DNA from: a virus
Virus record (IMG/VR): IMGVR_UViG_3300025141_010303
Coordinates: 1-61,778 of that record
Length of the DNA: 61,778 nucleotides
Strand: one strand, 5' to 3'
Below are positions 1 through 8,712 of this stretch, in pieces (the first letter of the stretch is position 1; every line of letters begins with the position of its first letter). Below the pieces are notes generated by a model. It saw only the letters and a program-made list of their open reading frames with translations, ran no database searches and was not told where the DNA came from. A program made the translations under genes and the position numbers.

Positions 1-374
1 AAAAATTGACTTATATTGTTTGTCCAAAAGCCATTTGTACCAAGACTAGTTAATAATCCATCTTCACCAACAGGTGTACCATCAATCCGTAAATACCCAC
101 CATTAACATCAATACAAGATTCAATAGTTTCAACACCACAATTTGAAACTTCTAGCATCACTATATTAGTAATCCAATCCAATTCATCAGAATACGCCTT
201 TTCATCATATTGATAAAGAACTGGTTTACCAGATAAACCCGTTGTTATTAAACCGGAATCTGGATTGATTCGTTTTCTTACACCCTCAATATCTCCAATA
301 TTAAGACTATCATAATTCTCAATAAGAAGTTGTGTTATTCTATCTATTATTTGTTCTCTTGTAAATGTTGGCAT
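1..374 (-). CDS. Virion-region protein, N-terminal part only (runs off the window)
   Basis: An open frame starts with ATG at 374 (protein begins MPTFTREQIIDRITQLL) and stays open to the left edge, so only about 124 N-terminal residues are present. It follows the stop of the neighbouring virion gene by five bases, in the same direction, as in a late structural operon. A short helical start is followed by glycine- and strand-rich sequence, which would suit a tail or fibre component. I do not recognise the family; the structural role is inferred from position only. Confidence 0.6.
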   Translation of the reverse strand, partial: MPTFTREQIIDRITQLLIENYDSLNIGDIEGVRKRINPDSGLITTGLSGKPVLYQYDEKAYSDELDWITNIVMLEVSNCGVETIESCIDVNGGYLRIDGTPVGEDGLLTSLGTNGFWTNNISQF

Positions 375-379
375 ATAAC

Positions 380-1507
380 TTACCTCACCACTTTAAATTC
401 AAAATCATCATCAAATATTTGTTCTTGTCCATCGTTATATTTTAATTTATATAATATTTTATATAATCTATCTGGATAAAAACCATTTAACCATTGTATA
501 AAATATGGTCCTTCTGAATCACAACTCATTGAAGTATGTGCACTAAATGGAACAATTGTTTCTCCAGTTGCTATATCAAGAATAGAATAACTCCCACTCC
601 CTTCTGGTATAAAAGATCCTGTAACTGTTTGAACTGATGTTGAAAATGATTTTTGTATATAACGCTTTCTCGCACCAATTCTAAATTTAATTTTTTCACT
701 CTCTTTATATGATTCTCTAAGTCCTCTAGCATATAAATAATTATCAACTAATCCACTCATTGTCAATTCATTAAGACTTCCAGTATTTGAACCTGTGCAA
801 GGTAGATGGTCATCCCATCTCACTTCAAGTTTTGGTGCATATATTGTATGTGTGTTTCTTGAAAAGAATTTTAATTGACCAAATGTTGTACTGTTTGTTT
901 CTTGACTTCCGCTAAATCTTAAAACAAAACCATAATTCTGATTTGTTTTATCTAACCAACTATTTATAATATTAGTTACATCCATTTCAACATCGGGTGA
1001 TTCATTTGAAAACGATTGTGATGCATCTGTACTACCACTAACTACAGTTATACCACCACCTTCACCATGAAATATACCTGAACCTCTCCAATTTACTTCA
1101 CTTGAACCTGGATAATAATTTCTATTTTTCCAACTTACACCATTTGTTACTTTTGGATTGTCACCAAACTTTCCAACGCCCTCATCCCAAGATTCAGATA
1201 TTGGAAGAGCTGCTAACTTATAGTCAAGTGTTAAATCTTGGTTACCTTCAGCTTCATATAATTTTAAATAAAATGAAGGATTTGTTATATCACCTTTATG
1301 GATTGATTGTGACATATTTGTAAAATCTGTTCCTGCGAAATTTATCAATGCTCTTGTTTGATAATCAAAGTCTTTATTCCAAAAAGCTTTTTTAACTTCA
1401 AGTATTTCATCTTGACCAAAGTTCGCGTCAATATATGATGTTTCATCAATATGACTTGAACCACTTGAAATCCATGTATCTGATGTTGGTAAAATAAAAT
1501 GATGCAT
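380..1507 (-). CDS. Virion structural protein, DNRLRE-like beta-sandwich
   Basis: This 375-residue protein is rich in Ser, Gly, Asn and aromatic residues, with no signal peptide or membrane segment. Its first 230 residues resemble DNRLRE-type beta domains: a YIDANFG stretch near the start, ALINFAGTDF around residues 53-62, an SWDEGVGKFGDNP block around 105-117 and an acidic MDVTNIINSWL segment near 180. The start overlaps the gp6-like stop in a TAATG junction after GGGAGAG. Placement next to baseplate genes suggests a baseplate or fibre-attachment protein. Family assignment is moderate, exact role unknown. Confidence 0.6.
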   Translation of the reverse strand: MHHFILPTSDTWISSGSSHIDETSYIDANFGQDEILEVKKAFWNKDFDYQTRALINFAGTDFTNMSQSIHKGDITNPSFYLKLYEAEGNQDLTLDYKLAALPISESWDEGVGKFGDNPKVTNGVSWKNRNYYPGSSEVNWRGSGIFHGEGGGITVVSGSTDASQSFSNESPDVEMDVTNIINSWLDKTNQNYGFVLRFSGSQETNSTTFGQLKFFSRNTHTIYAPKLEVRWDDHLPCTGSNTGSLNELTMSGLVDNYLYARGLRESYKESEKIKFRIGARKRYIQKSFSTSVQTVTGSFIPEGSGSYSILDIATGETIVPFSAHTSMSCDSEGPYFIQWLNGFYPDRLYKILYKLKYNDGQEQIFDDDFEFKVVR

Positions 1508-3807
1508 TATACTACTCTCCCCTTAATGTTTTCTTTTGGATTCTTTAATTCAAATACAGATGGTTCTTCCGATGGATATATTATTCCGTTATATTCAGTA
1601 GTATAAAATTGATTAAAATCATATTGATAACCGTAACCAGTTGTTCCAGTACCGCTAGTAATAAAACTACCATTAGAATATAACATACTCCGTAATGGCT
1701 TTGTGAATATTTCAGTATCATCACTTAACTTATCTTGTGTTAATTCAACATAATTAATTCCCCTAACACCATCAACTCCCATCAATTCATATTCCAATTC
1801 AGTTGTATAAATTAGTTGTTTAAATTGCATCTTCTCAACTCTAAAATAATCTATTATCTTCTGAATACATCTCAACTTTACATCTTGGTTATTCGCATGT
1901 TTATGTGCCACAGCTTCAAACGCAACACCAAAATTTATAATTTTACCTTGATAAATACTTACAGCATCTGTTATTAATCTGTATTGATTTAAGTATTCTT
2001 TAAGATTTTTTTCAAGTAATGTTGGTATGTTTTGTATACTAGTTCCATTAGCATTATAAGTTTCACCTACAAATTTTCTATTCTTATCATATGATATAAT
2101 GTAAATTGCTATGGTTGGTATCTCTCCCATGTATATATTTGTTGGAAGATTCCAAGTAAACCCTTCAGTAGAAACAAATACATAATGATGACCAGTCTGT
2201 AATCCTTCTGATACCAAAGATCCAACCCATCCCTGATTCGGAATATATGTAGCCGAATCAGTAAAAGGTTGACCACCACCTTCGAGTGACCACTCCATAA
2301 TCGCAATGATATGTGATGGTACTGTTTCCTCACTAATTTCCAAATTTGGATATATCCATTCTACCATTGTTTCACCTGAACTCATATTTTGTTCAAATAT
2401 ATTATCTCCTGAACTCATATATTGTTCAAATATATTATCTAATGATTCTCTTTTAACATAAACTTTAGCAATATTTCCAAATTGTGCAGGCATTGCCATA
2501 ATACGAGCTTCGTAATCTTCTTTTGTAACACATCGTCTCTGTGTTGTGAAATGTGCCATAGCTCGGTGTCGTATTTCATCAACTGTTTCATATGGAGCTC
2601 CACCAGCAGCTGGTATTTCATTAGTTACAGTTAAAGTATTACTACCAATATCTGTACCATCGATATATGTTGGTGATGAAACTGTTGTCAAATCACCAGA
2701 ATTAACATTAGTAGTTACACCACCACCAACTCTATACTTAACAGTTAATATTGTATGAGTTGGTGTTTCTCCTAATGTTGAATATTCATCACCAAGTAAT
2801 GGATCAATCGATGTTTGTAAATCTTGTGGATTTCCAGGAACATTAATACCTACTTGCTCAACTTGTAAAAAACCATCACTCAATTCTTGACCAGATCTTA
2901 ATATACCATTACCAAATACAATTGATGTTGTATTATCAGTATTTAATTCAGTTATAAATCTTTTATTTGTTCTTATATATTCTAATGAATATGGAATAGG
3001 TAAAATATTTTGAAGTGTGTTATCAATTAATGAAAATGCATTATCTCTATTATCACTAGTATAATGAGTTGCAATTGCTACTTGTTCTTGTGCTAAATAA
3101 TCAACTTCATACCATTTATTACCATTCGAATCAGTCATACTTACTACTTCAATAACATTAGTTTCTGGTAATGTCAATTTCTTAAACTTTGTTGGAGTTC
3201 CTATCGTAAATTGTTTTGTTTTTGTTTCACCAGATACTGCCTTAACTTTTCTTGTTATTGTATATTCATTAACTAATCCACTGGTAGCATCAAACCCACT
3301 TTGTACAGCACTGTCACTTCCATATGAACCAGTTGTTCTAAAATCAACAATGTCAAGTGTCTCAAATATAATATTCGAATCAGATGTTGCCGTAACTTGT
3401 GCTCCCTTGTCAATTACTACACCCTGATTATGATTTGGTACTATATTATTAACATCTGTAGTATCTGAAGAAATTGTTTGTTTAAATGTTAATTCAACAA
3501 ATGCTGGAAATATAGCTTGTGTTTTATATCCTAATGTTTTAGCTAAATTAATTACATTCCGTCTTTCTTCTGAAAGTGGTAACATCATTTCACGATACTG
3601 TTGGTCAATATAAAATGATAATACATCTCCAACATACGCTGACATTTCAATCAACATCATTCCAGGTGATGTCTCATTAAAATCACGATATGATGTTGGA
3701 AAATAAGTTTTAGCATAATTCATCAAAGATTGCTTAAACCCACTAAAATCTTTATTTAAATAATTAACATTACTTACTTTATATTCTTTATCCGAATATG
3801 GCATCAT
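1507..3807 (-). CDS. Baseplate wedge protein, T4 gp6-like
   Basis: At 766 residues this is close in size to T4 gp6 (about 660). The N-terminal region has the family hallmark: a YFPTSYRDFNETSPGMMLIE block near residues 36-55, followed by a segment describing a protein that dimerises in the baseplate ring (YVGDVLSFYIDQQ). The middle carries the baseplate J-like core with the ETVDEIRHRAMAHF motif, where fibre-forming wedges assemble. It is flanked by a gp25-like gene upstream and follows it through a TAATG overlap with TAGGAG as ribosome site. An 11-residue tandem repeat (DNIFEQ-MSSG) interrupts the middle. Confidence 0.88.
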   Translation of the reverse strand: MMPYSDKEYKVSNVNYLNKDFSGFKQSLMNYAKTYFPTSYRDFNETSPGMMLIEMSAYVGDVLSFYIDQQYREMMLPLSEERRNVINLAKTLGYKTQAIFPAFVELTFKQTISSDTTDVNNIVPNHNQGVVIDKGAQVTATSDSNIIFETLDIVDFRTTGSYGSDSAVQSGFDATSGLVNEYTITRKVKAVSGETKTKQFTIGTPTKFKKLTLPETNVIEVVSMTDSNGNKWYEVDYLAQEQVAIATHYTSDNRDNAFSLIDNTLQNILPIPYSLEYIRTNKRFITELNTDNTTSIVFGNGILRSGQELSDGFLQVEQVGINVPGNPQDLQTSIDPLLGDEYSTLGETPTHTILTVKYRVGGGVTTNVNSGDLTTVSSPTYIDGTDIGSNTLTVTNEIPAAGGAPYETVDEIRHRAMAHFTTQRRCVTKEDYEARIMAMPAQFGNIAKVYVKRESLDNIFEQYMSSGDNIFEQNMSSGETMVEWIYPNLEISEETVPSHIIAIMEWSLEGGGQPFTDSATYIPNQGWVGSLVSEGLQTGHHYVFVSTEGFTWNLPTNIYMGEIPTIAIYIISYDKNRKFVGETYNANGTSIQNIPTLLEKNLKEYLNQYRLITDAVSIYQGKIINFGVAFEAVAHKHANNQDVKLRCIQKIIDYFRVEKMQFKQLIYTTELEYELMGVDGVRGINYVELTQDKLSDDTEIFTKPLRSMLYSNGSFITSGTGTTGYGYQYDFNQFYTTEYNGIIYPSEEPSVFELKNPKENIKGRVV
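2375..2440 (-). repeat. 33-bp in-frame tandem duplication inside the gp6-like gene
   Basis: Two copies of a 33-base unit (2375-2407 and 2408-2440) lie head to tail with only a few differences, encoding DNIFEQYMSSG followed by DNIFEQNMSSG. The reading frame is kept, so the duplication lengthens a loop by 11 residues. Confidence 0.85.
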
Positions 3808-4250
3808 TAATCTCCTATTTCAACTTGAACTGATCCAAGAGTTGTTGGATCACGAGTTATATTAAATACTATAAATATGGTCATTTTATTCTTACCTACT
3901 GCATCGGTTTCTTCCATAGAAACATCAAGTTGTTTTACTTCAACAAAAGGTAACCAAAATCCTAAAGTAGTTAATATATCATTCTGTACCATAAGAACAG
4001 TTTCTTCTGTATATTGTTCAAACATATACTTTCTTAAATTCAAACCAAGTCTTGGTTGCATATATCTTTCACCTTGTTCTGTCTGTACAAGATTTCTGAT
4101 ATTATTCTTTACAGCTTCAATCGTTGTTGGTGTTGAAGCAAACCACCCACCAGCACCACCTGATTTTCTAAATGGTAAATCTATTCCAATAGAAATATTA
4201 TCATCTCTATCTTCTATAAAAGGTTTTTTCTTTGTATCTCTAATCGCCAT
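3807..4250 (-). CDS. Baseplate wedge protein, T4 gp25-like
   Basis: The 147-residue protein matches the gp25/GPW lysozyme-like wedge family: NNIRNLVQTEQGERYMQPRLG around residues 49-69 is the conserved central motif, followed by a strand-helix C-terminal half. T4 gp25 (132 residues) starts sheath polymerisation from the baseplate. It has no catalytic lysozyme residues that I can identify, as expected for the family. It precedes the gp6-like gene with a TAATG overlap, a gene pairing typical of T4-like phages. Confidence 0.88.
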   Translation of the reverse strand: MAIRDTKKKPFIEDRDDNISIGIDLPFRKSGGAGGWFASTPTTIEAVKNNIRNLVQTEQGERYMQPRLGLNLRKYMFEQYTEETVLMVQNDILTTLGFWLPFVEVKQLDVSMEETDAVGKNKMTIFIVFNITRDPTTLGSVQVEIGD

Positions 4251-4252
4251 TA

Positions 4253-4714
4253 TTATTCACCTACTATATTATCTTCCAATAATTTAACCTTCGTTAAATC
4301 TTCATTTGTTTCTGATCCGTCTACAGGATTTCTACCAATATAAGCATGACCCATTGACATCATAACACCACCCTGACCACCTTTTTTATTATAATTTATT
4401 TTAGGTATAAGTACCCCTTTTGATCCTTTCTTTACAATTCCTGTAGCATTAACAACTGGTCCAGGAGCTCCAGTCATTCCACCATTAACATTAGTAGTAA
4501 CAGTTGATAATACATCAGCTGGCAATGGACCTGTTGTTTTTATTTCTTCAACTTCTAAAATAGCCTTCATCTCCGTTATTGTAAAAGTTTGTTTAGTTAA
4601 AAAAGTTATTATAGCATCTGTAATATCTTGAGCCAACCCATCAATGTTACCTTCATCTTCTGGATTACCCATTGAAGTTAAAAATGCTGTTTTTATATCA
4701 GACTTCAATCCCAT
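4253..4714 (-). CDS. Virion-region protein of unknown function
   Basis: 153 residues: a helical N-terminal third with a DGLAQDITDAIITFLTKQ segment, then a Gly/Pro/Val-rich stretch (residues 75-125) that looks extended. No signal peptide or membrane segment. It sits between the gp25-like gene and a coiled-coil-like gene in the baseplate operon with TAATG junctions. Probably a virion or assembly component; family not recognised. Confidence 0.65.
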   Translation of the reverse strand: MGLKSDIKTAFLTSMGNPEDEGNIDGLAQDITDAIITFLTKQTFTITEMKAILEVEEIKTTGPLPADVLSTVTTNVNGGMTGAPGPVVNATGIVKKGSKGVLIPKINYNKKGGQGGVMMSMGHAYIGRNPVDGSETNEDLTKVKLLEDNIVGE

Positions 4715-5154
4715 TAAACTTTTCTTTGTTTCTTATCAATAGCTTTCATTAAACTTCTATAATCTTTATTAAACATATTATCTTTTAATTCTTGTGAAAC
4801 ATTCTTTGGATTCTCACCCATCGAAGCAATCATAGCATCTGCATTTACTTGACCATTCCCTTGTGTTATATCACCATATTGTTTTGATATTATCTCATTC
4901 ATATTAGATGAATCATAAATACCATCACCCATTGTTTCCCATTCTGAATTTGCTGTTTCATTTAATACTTCATTCAATACTGAATTAGATGTATATTGTT
5001 TTTTCTCAACCATTTTTTTCTTTGGTTGTTTTTTAGTTATTGTTTTTTTCTTAACAGTCGGTTGCTTCAATTCACTTATAACTTCGTGAATTGACTTTGC
5101 AACTTCTTCTCTTACTATTTCTCTAACTATTGTTTTTAACTCTGATTTCTTCAT
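4714..5154 (-). CDS. Lys/Glu-rich helical protein of the baseplate operon
   Basis: 146 residues beginning with an amphipathic helix (MKKSELKTIVREIVREEV), then a very lysine-rich linker (residues 33-53) and a Gln/Asn-rich C-terminal half. The start has a strong AGGAGG six bases upstream, directly after the stop of the spike gene. Similar short MKKSELK-type proteins are common in T4-like phage structural regions, but I know of no assigned function. Confidence 0.65.
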   Translation of the reverse strand: MKKSELKTIVREIVREEVAKSIHEVISELKQPTVKKKTITKKQPKKKMVEKKQYTSNSVLNEVLNETANSEWETMGDGIYDSSNMNEIISKQYGDITQGNGQVNADAMIASMGENPKNVSQELKDNMFNKDYRSLMKAIDKKQRKV

Positions 5155-5162
5155 ATGACCTC

Positions 5163-6461
5163 CTATGGTTTTTGACCATTTTCTTCTATAAAATGATACT
5201 CACTCCAAAATTTTGGTTTGTTTAACTTACTTTTTAATGATTGTATTTTTGATATTGAACCTGGATCTGGTGGTCCAGACATTCCAGCTATACACCCTGT
5301 CATTTTTAATCCTTCTAAAATACCAACTATTTCATCAAGTATAACTTTCAATTGAGTTCCTAATACTATAGGTTCTTTTTTATCACCTGTCGCACCTTTC
5401 CCTAAATAAATATTTGATGATTCAATAATTGTCTCTTTATTTGTAGATATAGTTAAAGATTGTCCAGCACCTAAATGTATATGTTTAAATGAAGATAAAA
5501 ATATACTATCCTTTTTAGAATTAAATGTTATTCTATCCGATGATTGTAATATCTGATTCCCTTTAATAGCATCTTCTTCTATATGACTACCATAATTATA
5601 AATAATTTTTTCAGCATCACCATCACCGTTTACAACTGAAACTAAATCACTCATAGGTCTTTTTGTTTCTAAATCAACATGATCTGATGATAATATAAAT
5701 GGTTCTGATACAACATTAAACTCCTCATCAAGTTTTGAATCATGTGGAAAATGCTCTCTTATTGAACCAACTTGAAACATTGTAAATAATGAACCATCTT
5801 TTGAACTTTCAAATGAATAATGTAATAAATTCCTACCATTAGATATGATTATATTTGGATTTATATTTCTACTACCAATACGAATACTATTTCCATGTCG
5901 TCCCTCAAATACAATATCACCATGTATATCTTTTATAGCTCTACCTTCTGCTTCTCCATCTGGATGATCTAATGTGTCATTATATTTTTTTTCTAATCTA
6001 CCATGACCAGTTCTACCAAAATTAGGTGATGTTTTATCTACATTTTTGACCTTTTCTCCATCCTTATAAGATTTTTCTTGAACATTAAGATGATCAATAT
6101 TCCAAGTTGGATCATTCGCTGTATTTAATGGTCCTAAATAATATTGAATATTTCCAATTGTGCATAACAAAACAGGATCACCTTTTGCTGGTACATCAAC
6201 CATTCCTCTAAATAATGGATAATATCTATTACTTTCACCAACAGTTCCACTCCGTGTAAAAGTTTTCTTCCCCACATGAGGTATTGCTAATATACTATTT
6301 ATATTTCTTAAATTAGCAGCAAACGCTTGTGATTCAGAAGATGTTATTGTATCAATTACTATACCAGGAACAAATTGTAAATAAACAGGTATTGGTTTTC
6401 CTTTATTAAATAAAGAAGAATCTGTTTTAACATCTTTGTACGTTGTAAAAGTTGAACCCAT
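5163..6461 (-). CDS. Baseplate central spike/hub protein, gp5-like OB-fold
   Basis: 432 residues without a membrane segment. Residues 20-120 look like the N-terminal OB fold of gp5/gpV-type spike proteins (PVYLQFVPGIVIDTITSS, then RYYPLFRGMVDVPAKGDPVLLCTIGNIQYYLGPL). The C-terminal half alternates short hydrophobic strands and polar turns (SDRITFNSKKDSIFLSSFKHIHLGAG), like the intertwined beta-helix needle. A lysozyme domain as in T4 gp5 is not apparent, which is usual for marine relatives. It joins the upstream gene through a TAA-ATG junction. The call is family-level. Confidence 0.78.
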   Translation of the reverse strand: MGSTFTTYKDVKTDSSLFNKGKPIPVYLQFVPGIVIDTITSSESQAFAANLRNINSILAIPHVGKKTFTRSGTVGESNRYYPLFRGMVDVPAKGDPVLLCTIGNIQYYLGPLNTANDPTWNIDHLNVQEKSYKDGEKVKNVDKTSPNFGRTGHGRLEKKYNDTLDHPDGEAEGRAIKDIHGDIVFEGRHGNSIRIGSRNINPNIIISNGRNLLHYSFESSKDGSLFTMFQVGSIREHFPHDSKLDEEFNVVSEPFILSSDHVDLETKRPMSDLVSVVNGDGDAEKIIYNYGSHIEEDAIKGNQILQSSDRITFNSKKDSIFLSSFKHIHLGAGQSLTISTNKETIIESSNIYLGKGATGDKKEPIVLGTQLKVILDEIVGILEGLKMTGCIAGMSGPPDPGSISKIQSLKSKLNKPKFWSEYHFIEENGQKP

Positions 6462-6872
6462 TTAATTCCCCATAAAATGTTTTGTTGTTTCATCTTTTAT
6501 CTTATTAAATCTATCACTCTCTTCTTGTAAATCATTTACAGTGTCTTGAAGTGTAGACATCAATTCTTCTTTTTCTTCATCTGATAATAACATACTCTCA
6601 TCACTAGTACCATCAACTGATTTTGTCACTATCCGTTGTAATACTCCAGCTAGTTTCACAAGATGCTCATCATTCTTAATTGATACTTCCATATATTCTT
6701 TTATTATAGGTGCTATCATAACTACATCATCTACTGTTTGTATAAACCCATGAATTTCTTGAATTAACAAGTCAATCTGCTTTTTCTTATTCTGTGTGTT
6801 TTCATAGATATCTTTAGTCAAATCTTGAAATGATTTCCCATCAAATATCTCAATATCTTTTTTATTTTTCAT
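6462..6872 (-). CDS. Small helical protein of the baseplate operon
   Basis: A longer frame opens at 6962, but its first 30 residues read through the preceding terminator. The ATG at 6872, preceded by AGAGGA at good spacing, gives a 136-residue protein that starts MKNKKDIEIFDGKSF. It is almost entirely helical and acidic, with heptad-like spacing, and ends against the spike start. Possible tail-assembly or scaffold factor; not recognised. Confidence 0.65.
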   Translation of the reverse strand: MKNKKDIEIFDGKSFQDLTKDIYENTQNKKKQIDLLIQEIHGFIQTVDDVVMIAPIIKEYMEVSIKNDEHLVKLAGVLQRIVTKSVDGTSDESMLLSDEEKEELMSTLQDTVNDLQEESDRFNKIKDETTKHFMGN

Positions 6873-6940
6873 TTTAAAATCCTCTATTACGAATAAATGT
6901 ACCGATTCATATATAAATATTAAAAATGTAAAAATTGATG

Positions 6941-6975
6941 AAATAAAAAAAAAACCTATCAATAAGATAGGTTTT
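6941..6975 (-). terminator. Rho-independent terminator after the late sigma factor gene
   Basis: A perfect 10-bp stem (6951-6960 with 6966-6975, loop of 5) is followed on the minus strand by a run of eight or more T. It lies 27 bases after the sigma gene stop and just before the structural operon, separating the two units. Confidence 0.8.
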
Positions 6976-7001
6976 TAAATTGTTTTATATGAATAATTAA
7001 G

Positions 7002-7694
7002 CTAGAAGAAGAACTTCTTCGTTTCAATTATACCTTTATCATAAAATTCGTTTGACGCTGCAATATAATGTTTCTTAAATACATTTACAACAGATGTTAT
7101 ATGTACCGTATTTACATCCGTCATTTCTCTGATAAGAATATAAAGTGATTTCTTATTAAAACTTTCAATCTCGTCTTTCCGTTTCATCAATTCAAGTAAC
7201 GCATATGCAACATCAATATCTCGCTTTTTCTTAAAAATAATTGGAATATTCTTATCAAAATATTCTATAAGTTCTTCAAGTAATTCTTCCATATGCTCTT
7301 TAGTTATACCACCATTAGATTTTCTCATATCTAATACATCAAGTTTATCAGTCATTTTATATTTCTTATAATTATTATTATTATGTAGTATTAAATAATT
7401 TTTAGCAACAACTGAAAAATAACTGAATGCCTTTGAACCTTTAGTATGGTCATACTTATGAATGTTCATAACTAAAAACGAAACAACTTCAGCCTTCACA
7501 TCTTCAAAACCATAATCAAAATAACTAAACTTAAAAGTGTTAATAATGTTTTCTGATAACTTATCAAACGCATAATGTATTTCTTCTTGATATATTTTAT
7601 TTCGTTCAAAATCATTTTCAGATTGATTATATTTAATAATAGCATCTTCAACATCTTGGTCAAAATATATTCTACCTTTTCTTTTTCTACCCAT
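7002..7694 (-). CDS. Late transcription sigma factor, T4 gp55-like
   Basis: 230 residues from the ATG at 7694 (GGAG upstream); the start overlaps the end of the preceding gene. A further in-frame start at 7718 lacks support. The centre (YFDYGFEDVKAEVVSFL, then KGSKAFSYFSVVAKNYLI around residues 90-110) matches the conserved core of gp55 homologues of marine T4-like phages, a minimal sigma region 2 that directs host RNA polymerase to late promoters. The C-terminal part is less conserved, as in the family. A terminator follows. It probably switches on virion genes such as those just downstream. Confidence 0.82.
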   Translation of the reverse strand: MGRKRKGRIYFDQDVEDAIIKYNQSENDFERNKIYQEEIHYAFDKLSENIINTFKFSYFDYGFEDVKAEVVSFLVMNIHKYDHTKGSKAFSYFSVVAKNYLILHNNNNYKKYKMTDKLDVLDMRKSNGGITKEHMEELLEELIEYFDKNIPIIFKKKRDIDVAYALLELMKRKDEIESFNKKSLYILIREMTDVNTVHITSVVNVFKKHYIAASNEFYDKGIIETKKFFF

Positions 7695-7962
7695 CTGTAT
7701 TCTCCTCATCACTTTCAAATATGTTATCTAATAATTTTTGTAATTCTTTTAATTGTTCAAAAAAGAAACCTGTTTCATCATCAGATTCATAATGACCAGA
7801 CGCGTCAACAAGTTTTACTTTTTCAGTCGCTATAGAAATTATACTCTGAAACTGTACAATCAAATCTTCATATTGATTTATTCTCTTTAATGCAAAATAT
7901 AATACAGTTGATGTACCAACTGAAATAATTGCAAATAATATTGTTAATAAAATTAATACCAT
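7687..7962 (-). CDS. Small single-pass membrane protein next to gp55
   Basis: 91 residues: one N-terminal membrane helix (residues 2-24) and an acidic soluble tail ending in a DNIFESDEEN stretch. The stop overlaps the gp55-like start, so translation is probably coupled. Small membrane genes occur at this place in other T4-like phages; function not recognised. Confidence 0.65.
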   Translation of the reverse strand: MVLILLTILFAIISVGTSTVLYFALKRINQYEDLIVQFQSIISIATEKVKLVDASGHYESDDETGFFFEQLKELQKLLDNIFESDEENTDG

Positions 7963-7971
7963 AATCTTCTC

Positions 7972-8712
7972 CTAATCAAAAAGTTCATTGAACTTCATTT
8001 TCATATTGTCAATTGTTTCTTGTTCTTTTTTTGTTACTGGTGGTTTAACTTTTACTACAACATCCTCATCACTTCTCTTCCACTCATCAAACTCAATATG
8101 TGTCGCCATCATATCAGCTTGATGTAAAATATAAGCTATATTAGAACGAAGATTATAAGCTGGATTATATGATTTTAAATAAGCAGAATTTGCATCATCA
8201 TATAAACCATCTGTTAATTTAATTCCAATATATTCTTTATCAGTAACCTTAACACTATAATGCTGTAGTAACCACAATGCCCTATCAGGTACTTTCATAT
8301 ATTGAATATCTGGATTCTGTTTATATATTTCGCCACGATTCATTCTGTGCCAATCTGAATCTTGTGGAGCATAATAAGTGTGTTCCAAATCACCAACCTT
8401 ACCCAAATCGTGATGCATAGCTGCAAACACCAACTCTTCATCTGTAAAATTAATTTCTGCACCATTCTTTTCCCACAACTTATAAAGTTGTAATGAAAAT
8501 TTAATTACATGTAAAATATGTTCAACATATCCACCAGGCATAGCATTATGAAAATGCTCCTTACCACTCGCCGGAGACATTATCATTCTTTCTTCAAAAT
8601 CTTCATACATCTTCAGAAGATTTTCTTTTCTATCATCACCAATGTATTTTTCAATAATATCCATTAGTGATTCCCAATTTAATTGCATTTGCTCTGCAGT
8701 TAACTTTTTCAT
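7972..8712 (-). CDS. HD-domain phosphohydrolase
   Basis: 246 residues with the metal-binding HD pattern: His in GYVEHILHVIKF (about residue 65), HHD in AAMHHDLGKVGD (about 104-106) and a distal Asp in LHQADMMATH (about 205). Such enzymes hydrolyse phosphoester bonds of nucleotides or nucleic acids. The start follows directly after the stop of the glycosyltransferase gene (TAA-ATG). Substrate cannot be read from sequence; nucleotide-pool or signalling roles are possible. Confidence 0.75.
   Translation of the reverse strand: MKKLTAEQMQLNWESLMDIIEKYIGDDRKENLLKMYEDFEERMIMSPASGKEHFHNAMPGGYVEHILHVIKFSLQLYKLWEKNGAEINFTDEELVFAAMHHDLGKVGDLEHTYYAPQDSDWHRMNRGEIYKQNPDIQYMKVPDRALWLLQHYSVKVTDKEYIGIKLTDGLYDDANSAYLKSYNPAYNLRSNIAYILHQADMMATHIEFDEWKRSDEDVVVKVKPPVTKKEQETIDNMKMKFNELFD

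Noticed and set aside
3877-4287. A 136-codon plus-strand frame over the gp25-like gene
   Set aside because: Antisense shadow of a well-supported gene; no ribosome site.
6905-6917. T4-type late promoter TATAAATA
   Set aside because: The plus-strand match points away from all genes, and TATAAATA occurs by chance often in this AT-rich sequence.
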